Source: CALMEC01 sp031376485 (GTDB lineage Bacteria; Actinomycetota; Thermoleophilia; Miltoncostaeales; Miltoncostaeaceae). Taken from it: a stretch of DNA of 19,456 bases. Positions 1 to 6,282 of the stretch are shown piece by piece. The translations under genes were made by a program, and so were the position numbers. The stretch covers positions 1 through 19,456 of the forward strand of contig JANMDV010000042.1 in NCBI GenBank assembly GCA_031376485.1, read 5' to 3'. The notes beneath the pieces were generated by a model, which was not told the origin of the DNA, made no database searches, and worked only from the letters and a program-made list of their open reading frames with translations. How positions within the stretch are numbered: the stretch's first letter is position 1; every line of letters begins with the position of its first letter.

Positions 1-362
1 TCGACGAGCAGACCCAGCACCGCATCGCCGGCCACAACGCGCCCGTCGCGCCGCACCCCCGCGAGGACTCGATGTGCCGACTCGTGGTCGAGTCGGGCGA
101 GCGCATCGCCACCGCGGACGCCAGCGAGGAGGAGCGGTTTAGCTACACGTCCTTTACGCAGGGCGACGAGCCGGGGGTCCGCATGTACGTCTCGACCCCG
201 CTCCCGCTGGGCGGCGATGTGGTCGGCACGCTGTGCGCCTGGGACTCCGGCGCGGCGACGCTGAGCGACGAGCAGCTCGCCGCCTTCGACGACCTCGCGC
301 TCGTCGCCGCCCGCGTCCTGACGGCGAGCGAGTCCGAGGCCTCCCGCACGAGCGTCTCATAG
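1..362 (+). CDS. GAF-domain protein, 3' part only
   Basis: The reading frame is open from the left edge (first full codon at position 3) to TAG at 360-362, so the true start lies outside the window. The visible part reads like the second half of a GAF sensory domain: a 'MCRLVVESGERIATADA' stretch, then 'VRMYVSTPLPLGGDVVGTL', which is the usual strand-turn-strand 'Y-x-x-x-P-L' and 'G-x-L-C-x-W' pattern, then a helix of the form 'LSDEQLAAFDDLALVAARVL'. GAF domains bind small ligands or chromophores in histidine kinases, cyclases and regulators; which of these it belongs to cannot be told. The last 10 or so codons (about 326-362) lie on sequence that reads antisense as a transposase relic, so the natural C-terminus was probably replaced or truncated by that insertion. 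Confidence 0.7.
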   Translation, partial: DEQTQHRIAGHNAPVAPHPREDSMCRLVVESGERIATADASEEERFSYTSFTQGDEPGVRMYVSTPLPLGGDVVGTLCAWDSGAATLSDEQLAAFDDLALVAARVLTASESEASRTSVS

Positions 363-480
363 CCCCGGCCCGAGCGCTGCTTGATGAGCATCAGGCACAC
401 GACGCGCTCCATCGGGATCGTCGGCCGCCCGCGCAGCGCGCCAGCGGATCCCACGAGCGCACGATTGGCTCCCGGCGCGC
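326..480 (-). pseudogene. transposase N-terminal relic (IS remnant)
   Basis: On the minus strand a frame starting near 538 contains 'GRPTIPMERVVCLMLIKQR' and then 'GYETLVREASDSL' (plus-strand positions about 430 down to 326). This matches the N-terminal region typical of a group of DDE transposases that carry a DUF772-like domain ('GRPT-P-E--LRLM-LK-RYG-GYE-LV-EVSDS'). The similarity stops after 'SDSL', where the frame becomes the mere complement of the GAF gene, and no DDE catalytic core follows. It is therefore a fragment, not an active element. The right boundary is uncertain: residues before 'GRPT' (to about 480) are compatible with the family but not diagnostic. No terminal inverted repeat or target duplication was identified. 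Confidence 0.6.
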
Positions 481-593
481 TGTGCCATTGAATCACCCGC
501 TTTGCAGGATGGAGACTGACGAAGGGCTCGGGCGTCACAGGACGCTCAGCCGCGACTCATTCCGGGGCAAATAGCTGGGGCCCGTGCCAGAAT

Positions 594-609
594 CACTCTC
601 GCGAGGGTG
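594..609. repeat. 16-bp near-perfect palindrome
   Basis: The sequence CACTCTCGCGAGGGTG is a 16-bp palindrome with one mismatched pair (14 of 16 positions symmetric) around a perfect CTCGCGAG core. It sits in the gene-poor stretch. It could be an operator-like site or chance; no promoter or gene is clearly linked to it. Confidence 0.3.
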
Positions 610-742
610 GCAAGCGAAAACTCAAGCGAGGCGGTGCTGGCGAGCGTCGCTGCTACGGGTCGTCACAACGATCTCGCCAGTGCCGTATTGCGAAGGTGCA
701 GTCGCCGACGAGCGGGAGTTCTGGGACGGGGCCCTTAACGAG

Positions 743-770
743 CTAGAGACTCCCTTGCAGGAGTCCCTAG
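743..770. repeat. 11-bp inverted repeat / hairpin
   Basis: CTAGAGACTCC (743-753) and GGAGTCCCTAG (760-770) pair at 10 of 11 positions across a 6-base loop CTTGCA. There is no T-run on either side, so a Rho-independent terminator is unlikely. The perfect GACTCC/GGAGTC arms ending in CTAG could be an end of a decayed mobile element, an RNA hairpin or an operator. Confidence 0.4.
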
Positions 771-1023
771 TCCTTGTCGTCCGGGTCCGTTTCCCGCTTC
801 GCCGACCCGAAGGCCGTCTCCACAGGTCCCGGTGTCAAATTCGTCGCCTCCCGAAGGAGATCTCGACTCCAACCCCGTCCAACGCGATGAACACTGCGCT
901 CCTGCACCACGGGTTGCAAGTCTGTGACCGCGCCAAAATGCGCTGAGAGCGATCTTGGATGTTCAGCCGATGTTCGCGTCGAGCGGGAATGTCGATATCA
1001 CGCCTTGGGCCACAACGAAAAGA

Positions 1024-1058
1024 GGCCCGGGGGAGGCGTGATCGCCGAACCCCGGGCC
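1024..1058 (-). terminator. hairpin terminator for minus-strand transcripts
   Basis: GGCCCGGGG (1024-1032) and CCCCGGGCC (1050-1058) form a perfect 9-bp GC stem. A nested GGCG-TGAT-CGCC stem (1035-1046) lies inside the 17-base loop. Read on the minus strand the hairpin is followed directly by TCTTTTCG, a short U-tract, so it should end transcription of the small minus-strand unit and probably of the hydrolase operon behind it. Confidence 0.7.
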
Positions 1059-1134
1059 CCGGTGGCAGCAGTGGATTGGCTGGGGGTGCTACCCCGACCC
1101 TCCACGCTGCGCTGCGCGTTGGAAGGCGCACCCC

Positions 1135-1167
1135 TCAGCTACTGCCACCTCTACTGGATCTTTGCAC
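1135..1167 (-). CDS. possible 10-codon ORF with very strong RBS
   Basis: A GTG at 1167-1165 opens a 10-codon frame (VQRSSRGGSS, stop TGA at 1137-1135). It is preceded by GAAAGGAGGT (1183-1174) and a 6-base spacer before the GTG, ideal for initiation. A second frame with GTG at 1175-1173 gives a 28-residue peptide beginning VVECKDPVEV and ending at 1089, but that start overlaps the Shine-Dalgarno sequence itself. The unit has its own promoter candidate upstream and a terminator downstream (1058-1024). I do not recognise either peptide. It may be a leader peptide, a translated small protein or a small RNA whose SD is functional for another reason. Confidence 0.4.
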   Translation of the reverse strand: MQRSSRGGSS

Positions 1168-1184
1168 TCGACCACCTCCTTTCC
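1168..1184 (-). promoter_or_regulatory. extended Shine-Dalgarno sequence
   Basis: The minus strand reads GGAAAGGAGGTGGTCGA. Its GAAAGGAGGTGGTC part can pair with the conserved 3' end of bacterial 16S rRNA (GATCACCTCCTTTC) over 14 contiguous positions with a single G-U wobble. Most genes in this window have only 4-7 bases of SD or none visible, so this site is exceptional here. Confidence 0.6.
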
Positions 1185-1195
1185 GTAGTCGCACA

Positions 1196-1224
1196 AATGT
1201 AGCGCCACGAGCGGACACGGTCCA
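1196..1224 (-). promoter_or_regulatory. sigma-70-type promoter for the small unit
   Basis: On the minus strand, TGGACC (1224-1219) and TACATT (1201-1196) are separated by exactly 17 bases, close to the actinobacterial housekeeping consensus TTGACN/TANNNT. The expected start is near 1189, giving a leader of about 22 bases before the GTG at 1167 with the strong Shine-Dalgarno sequence inside it. The promoter lies in the 3' flank of the hydrolase gene, so the unit could be transcribed separately. Confidence 0.5.
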
Positions 1225-1239
1225 GTCCGACGCTCCTTT

Positions 1240-2061
1240 CTACGTCGCCAGGAAGTCGAGGATGGTCCGCGACAGCGCGCCGCCGCGCCATGTGAGCGGG
1301 GCCTCGCCGTAGGCCTCGACGACAAAGCGTGCTCCGGGGATGCGCTGTGCGTACTCCCGGGCCACTGCGAGGGGGTGGTCGGGATCGACCTCGTCCCGGC
1401 TTCCGACGACCAGGGTGGGTACGCCAATCGCGTTGAGCGCGTCCAGACCGTCAAACGCAGCGGACCGCGGTGTGGCGCGCAGTGCGTCGGCGACTGCGCC
1501 GGGATGCAGATGCTTGCCCAGCCGTTGGACGATGACGGTCCGCAATGAGCCGGCCCACTTGTCGGGTACATCGAGCGGCTCGAGCGCGGCCAACATCCCC
1601 TCAGGTCCGCCCTGCGCCAGGCCCTCGGCGAGTGAGTCCCACCGTCCGAGATCTGCCGATGGCCGTCCCAGATGGGCCGGGGCGCCCAGCACCAGGGCCG
1701 CCACACGGTTGGGGTGGGTCAGCGCCAGGCGGGCTGCGGTGTGCGCGCCCATCGAATGTCCGACCAACACCGCGCGCTCGACGCCCAGGTGGTCCAGAAC
1801 CGCGAGGGCGTCATCGGCGTAGTCGGCATACCGGTAGTCCGACGGGGTTGGCGCCGGATCCGACTGGCCGTGTCCACGGGCGTCGTAGGCGACGACGCGG
1901 TAGCCGGAGCGCTCGATGGTGCGCGAACCGTGCAGCACGTACCGGCGCGCCGCCGTCAGGCCATGCAGCGCGACGATCAGCGGACCGTCGCCTGCGACCT
2001 CGCCATGCAGGGTCAGGCCGGGACGCGCGACCGCGACCGGAGCGGGCACCGGGACCGTCAC
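1240..2061 (-). CDS. alpha/beta hydrolase
   Basis: A 273-aa protein with the alpha/beta-hydrolase fold pattern. It has oxyanion motif 'ALHGLTAARR' (31-40), 'YDARGHGQSD' (59-68), nucleophile elbow 'GHSMG' with Ser103, and an acid-strand motif 'GSRDEVDPDHP' (220-230). It probably hydrolyses an ester, lactone or similar small molecule in the cytoplasm; the substrate is unknown. The usual catalytic His after the last strand is not where expected: the stretch 'VVEAYGEAPLTWRGG' (247-261) has none, and the only late His is His229 beside the acid residue. The start is GTG at 2061-2059, overlapping the TGA of the upstream membrane protein gene as GTGA, so the two are translationally coupled. The stop is TAG at 1242-1240. 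Confidence 0.85.
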   Translation of the reverse strand: MTVPVPAPVAVARPGLTLHGEVAGDGPLIVALHGLTAARRYVLHGSRTIERSGYRVVAYDARGHGQSDPAPTPSDYRYADYADDALAVLDHLGVERAVLVGHSMGAHTAARLALTHPNRVAALVLGAPAHLGRPSADLGRWDSLAEGLAQGGPEGMLAALEPLDVPDKWAGSLRTVIVQRLGKHLHPGAVADALRATPRSAAFDGLDALNAIGVPTLVVGSRDEVDPDHPLAVAREYAQRIPGARFVVEAYGEAPLTWRGGALSRTILDFLAT

Positions 2062-2660
2062 TCGGCGGTGTTCGCCGCCGTGGAGGCGTCACGCTCTGTG
2101 GTCGCCTGCGCCGCGTCGCGCGCGCGCAGCTCGTCGCGCAGGTGCCGTTCGGTGCGCTTGCCGCGTCTGCGCATCCACAGGATGTACATCAGCACCAGGA
2201 CGATCACGGCGGCGCCGATCGCGCCGATCAGTGTGCTCGCGCGAAAGTACGGTGCTTCGACGTCGAGGGTCCGTTCGCCCGCGTGCGCTGCATCGCCTGA
2301 CCCGACGACGATTCCCAACGTCAACAGGTTGGGGATTGCGATCAGCGCAGCCCCGACCGTCACTCCCAGCCACACCTTCCATGATCGGCGCCTGCGAAAC
2401 CCGAGCCACAGCACCACGAGCGGAACGAAGGTGAAGACCGACCCGTAGAACAGGCCGATGCCGATGCCGGACGCGGTGCTCTGATTGACCTGGTCGCCGA
2501 TGCGGTGGGCCCACCAGCGCGGCAGGAACGCCGCGCCGATCACAAAGACGACTACCGCGGCCAGGACCAGAAACCCGCCGATGACGAGCCGACGTCCCCA
2601 GCGGCGCTCCTTTGGCTCCGTTTGGGGGGGACCGGGATCCGGCGTCGCGTCGTCGACCAT
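2058..2660 (-). CDS. four-helix membrane protein, function unknown
   Basis: A 200-aa integral membrane protein. After a charged, Pro-rich N-terminus (1-23) there are four hydrophobic segments at about 25-46, 66-87, 96-120 and 142-163. The C-terminal tail (164-200) is rich in Arg, Glu, Asp and Ala and should be cytoplasmic. A 'LPRWWAHRIGDQVN' motif (46-59) follows the first helix. I do not recognise a named family; a small permease or accessory membrane protein is possible. The start is ATG at 2660-2658. Its last bases overlap the start of the hydrolase gene (GTGA), making a two-gene operon. The start lies only 35 bases from the divergent plus-strand gene at 2696. Confidence 0.8.
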   Translation of the reverse strand: MVDDATPDPGPPQTEPKERRWGRRLVIGGFLVLAAVVVFVIGAAFLPRWWAHRIGDQVNQSTASGIGIGLFYGSVFTFVPLVVLWLGFRRRRSWKVWLGVTVGAALIAIPNLLTLGIVVGSGDAAHAGERTLDVEAPYFRASTLIGAIGAAVIVLVLMYILWMRRRGKRTERHLRDELRARDAAQATTERDASTAANTAE

Positions 2661-2666
2661 GGGCGC

Positions 2667-2672
2667 ATTGTC
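2667..2672 (-). promoter_or_regulatory. possible -10 element, leaderless start of 2660 gene
   Basis: GACAAT on the minus strand lies 6 bases upstream of the ATG at 2660. No good -35 is seen. It would place the transcription start at or next to the ATG. The match is modest. Confidence 0.25.
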
Positions 2673-2683
2673 GCAGGGCGGCG

Positions 2684-2689
2684 TACCGT
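2684..2689 (+). promoter_or_regulatory. possible -10 element, leaderless start of 2696 gene
   Basis: TACCGT fits the TANNNT -10 consensus and lies 6 bases before the ATG at 2696, the spacing expected when transcription starts on the A of the start codon. There is no Shine-Dalgarno sequence in front of this ATG, which agrees with a leaderless mRNA. The -35 region is weak. Confidence 0.35.
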
Positions 2690-2695
2690 TCGCGT

Positions 2696-3607
2696 ATGGC
2701 GGATATCAAGGACGCCGAGCAGCTCCTTCGCCATCCCATCGCGGTGGCGTTGACCGAGGATCGTAATTCCGTGATGTTGGCGGCGTCGGTCGCGGGGGAC
2801 CCTCCGCGCACCCGGCTTGCGTGGATCGACTGGCGCGCTGCCACAATCGCGGCGCGTATCGTCTGCCCGCCGGGTCGGCCCAGCCGGATGCGGCCGCTCG
2901 TGGCGACGGACGTTCGGGTGGATCAGGCCGGAATCGACGATCGGGTCATCGCGATCCGTGTCGCGGACGGCGTGTCCGCGGTCCAGTTGATCACGGCCGA
3001 CGAGGCGCCTGCGCTGCACACGGCGGTCGGTCCCGAGGGCGTGGCGCTTGTGCGGGTCGACCTCCGCACACTGGTGTTGGGTGTCGATGCGCTGTCCGGC
3101 GGCGGTGAGCCGGTCGGTCGTCTGGATGCCGCCGGTATCGGGTTGCTGTCGCTCTCGGGTGGCCGTGTCACCGGCAGGCTTGGCGCCAGCCACGGACTTG
3201 CGGCCGGGTTCGGTGCGGGGCACTGGGTTGCCGATGTCGAGGACGCGACCTTCGAGGCTGGATTTACGCCCGTTCTGCCCGCATGGCTCCCGCAGGGGCT
3301 TGAATGCGGGATGTTCCATATCGAGCCCGATGTCGCATATCCGTCCGCGTCGCCATCGGTCGTCGTCGCGTGGGGACGTGAGCCGACGCGGGTGTTGGTA
3401 CGCCAAATGCCCGGCATCCTCGCCAGCCCCGATCCGGGTGGCGCGCGCTCGCATCTGGTCACGGTCGGATCGTTCCCCGCGATCATGACCTCCCGCGGAC
3501 GGTTTGCCACCCTCGTCTGGGAAGGGTCCGATCGTGCCTTCGGAGTCCAGGTCTCCGGCGTGGACGAACCCGGTGACGTCGCGTTGCGTGTGGCCGCCTC
3601 CATGTAG
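2696..3607 (+). CDS. unrecognised protein, first gene of the aroA group
   Basis: A 303-aa soluble protein without signal peptide or membrane segment. I chose ATG 2696 (MADIKDAEQLL); an earlier in-frame ATG at 2612 would lie inside the divergent gene. The first half (1-185) is Val/Ala/Arg rich with alternating strand-like stretches. The second half (about 187-300) begins 'FTPVLPAWLPQGLE' and continues with paired strands such as 'TRVLVRQMPG' and 'RFATLVWEGSDRAFGVQV'. This layout resembles the RseB/DUF4367-like beta domain found in some anti-sigma and outer-surface proteins, but the resemblance is loose and is only an inference. Its stop is 2 bases before the TTG start of aroA, so the two are probably cotranscribed. 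No function can be assigned. Confidence 0.7.
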   Translation: MADIKDAEQLLRHPIAVALTEDRNSVMLAASVAGDPPRTRLAWIDWRAATIAARIVCPPGRPSRMRPLVATDVRVDQAGIDDRVIAIRVADGVSAVQLITADEAPALHTAVGPEGVALVRVDLRTLVLGVDALSGGGEPVGRLDAAGIGLLSLSGGRVTGRLGASHGLAAGFGAGHWVADVEDATFEAGFTPVLPAWLPQGLECGMFHIEPDVAYPSASPSVVVAWGREPTRVLVRQMPGILASPDPGGARSHLVTVGSFPAIMTSRGRFATLVWEGSDRAFGVQVSGVDEPGDVALRVAASM

Positions 3608-3609
3608 CC

Positions 3610-4920
3610 TTGGTGGCTGTGGCGACTGTCCGAGTAGCTCCCGCACCTGCGCTGTGCGGGGCAATCCTGATCCCGCCGGACAAGTCGATCACCCATCGGG
3701 CCATCTTGTTCGGCGCGATCTCCGACCGCACGGTCGCGGTTGACCGACCCCTCGATTCGGAGGACACCGGCGCCACCCTCGCAGCGATGGAAGTCTGCGG
3801 AGTCGAGGTGCGCGGACACCTCGGTGATCGCATCGAACTCGACGGCGCCGGCCTGCGCGGCCTGTATCCCCCGGCGACGATCGATTGCATGAACTCCGGG
3901 ACCCTCGCACGGCTGCTGACGGGGATCCTGGTCGGGCAGTCGTGTGACGGGACGACCGTCGACGGCGATGCGTCGTTGCGACGCCGCCCTATGAACCGCA
4001 TCGCCCGGCCGTTGGCGGCAATGGGCGCCGAGATCCACACGATGCCGGGCGGCACGCCTCCGATCGTCATCTGGGGACCCAGAGGGCTCGCGGGCATGGT
4101 TCACGAGCTTCCCGTCGCGAGTGCGCAGGTCAAAAGCTGCCTGCTCCTGGCAGGATTGTTCGCCGACGGCGAGACCTGGGTCCACGAGCCGCAGCGCTCG
4201 CGCGACCACACCGAGCGAATGCTCGAGGCGGCGGGCGTGACGATCCTGCGTGACGGTCTGGCCGTCGGCGTGCGCGGGCCGGTCGACCGGATCGCGCTCC
4301 CCGATCTTGCAGTGCCCGGTGATTTCTCGTCGGCCGCATTCCACGCGGTTGCCGGTGCGCTTTGCGCCGACCCGCAGGTACGGCTCAACGGCGTCAACCT
4401 CAATCCGACGCGCACCGGGCTGATGGCCGTGATGGCCCGCATGGGGGCTGATGTGCAGGTGCTTGAGCGCCCGTTGATGGCAGGAGAGCCGACCGGCGAC
4501 CTGATCGTCACGCGTGCCGACGGGTTGCGCGCGACGGAGGTGGCGCCCGAGGAGGTGCCGTCCCTGATCGACGAGCTGCCCCTGATCGGTCTGTTGGGTG
4601 CGTTTGCCTCCGGGGTCACAACAGTGCGGGGTGCCCACGAACTTCGGCTCAAGGAGAGCGACCGTATCGCTGCCGTCTGCCAGGCGCTTCGCGCGCTGGG
4701 CGTTCGGACGGACGAGCACGACGATGGATTCTCGGTCCACGGCGCGGGCGGTATCGCCGGCGGTGAGATCGACTCCCATGGCGATCACCGGCTTGCGATG
4801 CTCGGCGCGATTGCAGGCTTGGCGAGTCGCGAGGGTGTCAGTGTCACGGGTTTCGAGGCCGCGGCCGTGTCCTACCCCGGCTTCGGGCGCGACCTGGCCG
4901 CGCTCGGTGCCGTCGCGTGA
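3610..4920 (+). CDS. aroA: 3-phosphoshikimate 1-carboxyvinyltransferase (EPSP synthase)
   Basis: EPSP synthase joins phosphoenolpyruvate to shikimate-3-phosphate, the sixth step of the shikimate pathway to chorismate. The 436-aa protein has the normal length and all the main signatures: 'PDKSITHRA' (23-31), 'NSGTLARL' (95-102), 'RRRPMNR' (124-130), 'SAQVKSCLLLAGL' (171-183), 'DELPL' with the catalytic-type Asp321, 'LKESDR' (347-352) and 'GDHRLAM' (391-397). The SAQVKS and RDHTE motifs look more like the Bacillus-type than the E. coli-type enzyme. The start is uncertain: TTG 3610, GTG 3613 and GTG 3619 are all possible and none has a clear ribosome-binding site. The gene ends TGA at 4920 and overlaps cmk as GTGA. 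Confidence 0.95.
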   Translation: MVAVATVRVAPAPALCGAILIPPDKSITHRAILFGAISDRTVAVDRPLDSEDTGATLAAMEVCGVEVRGHLGDRIELDGAGLRGLYPPATIDCMNSGTLARLLTGILVGQSCDGTTVDGDASLRRRPMNRIARPLAAMGAEIHTMPGGTPPIVIWGPRGLAGMVHELPVASAQVKSCLLLAGLFADGETWVHEPQRSRDHTERMLEAAGVTILRDGLAVGVRGPVDRIALPDLAVPGDFSSAAFHAVAGALCADPQVRLNGVNLNPTRTGLMAVMARMGADVQVLERPLMAGEPTGDLIVTRADGLRATEVAPEEVPSLIDELPLIGLLGAFASGVTTVRGAHELRLKESDRIAAVCQALRALGVRTDEHDDGFSVHGAGGIAGGEIDSHGDHRLAMLGAIAGLASREGVSVTGFEAAAVSYPGFGRDLAALGAVA

Positions 4921-5582
4921 TCGTGGCGATCGACGGCCCCGCGGGCGCAGGGAAGAGCACAGTTGCGCGCACCCTGGCGGCGCGCCTGGGCGTCGGATAC
5001 CTCAACACAGGTTCGATGTATCGCGCGCTGACGTTGCTCGCACTTCGCACCGGCGTGGACACGGACGACGACGCAGCGCTCGCGGCGCTTGCTCGAGGTC
5101 ACGTCATCCGGCTGCAGGCCACACCGACGGGCGACCATGTGATGCTCGACGGCGAGGACGTGTCCGATGCGGTGCGCAATGCCGAGGTAACGGGCGCCGT
5201 TTCGCACGTCGCTTCGCACAGGGCCGTGCGCGTCGCGATCGTGGCACTCCAGCAGGCAGTGCTGACGTCGGGGGACTGGGTCGCCGACGGCCGTGACATC
5301 GGCAGCGTCGTGTGCCCGTCGGCCGATCTCAAGGTGTTCCTGACCGCCGATCCCGAGGTGCGCGCGCGCAGACGTCATGCCGAGCTGGTCGCGGGTGGAG
5401 ATGATGTGCTCCTGGGCGACGTCCTGCAGGACATCACCCGCCGCGACGCGATCGACTCCACGCGCGCTGAGAGCCCGTTGGCCATCGCTCCGGGAGCGAT
5501 CGTGATCGACAGCTCGGCGCGTGCGATCGATGACGTTGTCGAGCAAATCTGCGGGTTGGCGAGAGGGGGCCACGGGGAATGA
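4917..5582 (+). CDS. cmk: cytidylate kinase
   Basis: CMP/dCMP kinase phosphorylates CMP and dCMP with ATP, feeding CTP and dCTP pools. The 221-aa protein has the P-loop 'GPAGAGKST' (7-15), the CMP-binding segment 'YLNTGSMYRALT' (28-39), 'DGRDIGSVV' (124-132) and the C-terminal lid 'RRDAIDSTRAESPL' (175-188). The NMP-binding segment has Asn and Ser where many homologues have 'DTGAMYR', a modest variation. The start is GTG 4917, inside the aroA stop (GTGA); the stop TGA overlaps the plsC start (ATGA). The aroA-cmk-plsC-der order is common in Gram-positive bacteria. Confidence 0.95.
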   Translation: MIVAIDGPAGAGKSTVARTLAARLGVGYLNTGSMYRALTLLALRTGVDTDDDAALAALARGHVIRLQATPTGDHVMLDGEDVSDAVRNAEVTGAVSHVASHRAVRVAIVALQQAVLTSGDWVADGRDIGSVVCPSADLKVFLTADPEVRARRRHAELVAGGDDVLLGDVLQDITRRDAIDSTRAESPLAIAPGAIVIDSSARAIDDVVEQICGLARGGHGE

Positions 5583-6226
5583 TGAGTCGACTGATGTGGG
5601 ACGTGGGGCGAGCGCTCCTGCGCCCGCTCCATCAGTTCGGATTCCGCCTGACCAGGACCGGGTCCGAGCACATCCCTGCGACCGGACCGGTCCTGATCGT
5701 GTGCAACCACCTGTCCAGCTTCGATCCACCGCTCGTCGGCGCGTCGGCGCGGCCACGCCGTCTCTACTTCATGTCCAAGGCGGAACTCTTCCGATTCCGG
5801 CCGGTCGGCTGGGTGCTTGCGAAAGTGGGCGCGTTCCCGGTCGAGCGCGGCGGCGCCGACCGTGACGCCATCCGTACCGCACGCGGGATCCTTGCCCGGG
5901 GAGATGCGATGGTGATGTTCCCCGAGGGAACGCGCAGCCTGTCCGGCAACCTCCGCCCGTTCTACCCGGGGGCCGGCCTCATGGCGCTCGAGCCCGGTGT
6001 GCGCGTCGTGCCGGCGGCACTGTGGGGGAGTCAACGCCGGTTCGGGCCCGTCAGGGTCGTGTTCGGGGAGGCGTTTACGTTGAATGACCTCCCCGCGGGC
6101 GCCCGCAGCGAACGTGCGCGCCTCGCCACGGAGCGCATCGTTACGGCGATCGCTGCACTCGTCTCTGAGGCCGGCGGGCCGCCACAGACGATGCCTCAGG
6201 GCGAACCTTCGCTGGAGCGCTACTGA
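5579..6226 (+). CDS. plsC: 1-acyl-glycerol-3-phosphate acyltransferase family (PlsC-like)
   Basis: A 215-aa member of the PlsC family, which transfers an acyl chain to lysophosphatidic acid in membrane phospholipid synthesis. It has the catalytic 'NHLSSFD' (His44, Asp49), the substrate-binding 'GAFPVERGG' (84-92) and 'FPEGTRS' (114-120) motifs, then a Pro-rich strand 'VRVVPAALWG'. There is no long transmembrane helix, so it is a peripheral membrane enzyme. Two adjacent ATGs (5579, 5582) can start it; 5579 overlaps the cmk stop as ATGA and is preceded by a GGGGA. The exact acyl acceptor is not shown by the sequence; the plsC symbol is a family name here. Confidence 0.85.
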   Translation: MMSRLMWDVGRALLRPLHQFGFRLTRTGSEHIPATGPVLIVCNHLSSFDPPLVGASARPRRLYFMSKAELFRFRPVGWVLAKVGAFPVERGGADRDAIRTARGILARGDAMVMFPEGTRSLSGNLRPFYPGAGLMALEPGVRVVPAALWGSQRRFGPVRVVFGEAFTLNDLPAGARSERARLATERIVTAIAALVSEAGGPPQTMPQGEPSLERY

Positions 6227-6282
6227 CCGGTTTCGCACGAATTGATGCTCCGCTGCTGCCGGAACCTGCTTCACTTGTCGCT

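Larger units (their letters stand above)
481..1015. other. gene-poor stretch, no supportable gene
   Basis: No frame here on either strand combines a start, a plausible ribosome-binding site, the high-GC third-position pattern of the neighbouring genes and a recognisable protein. By eye the GC content looks lower than in the flanking genes. No tRNA, rRNA or CRISPR pattern was seen. Together with the transposase relic next to it, this looks like eroded or acquired accessory DNA between two convergent transcription units (GAF gene on plus, hydrolase operon on minus). Confidence 0.5.

Noticed and set aside
584..946. A 120-codon plus-strand frame in the gene-poor stretch
   Set aside because: No ribosome-binding site, no high-GC third-position bias, odd composition rich in Arg and Leu, and it runs through the 743-770 hairpin.
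2923..4788. A 621-codon open frame on the minus strand across aroA
   Set aside because: It is antisense to a gene with complete EPSP synthase motifs; its sequence is rich in Arg, Asp, Pro and His with no family signature, as expected for a shadow frame in high-GC DNA.
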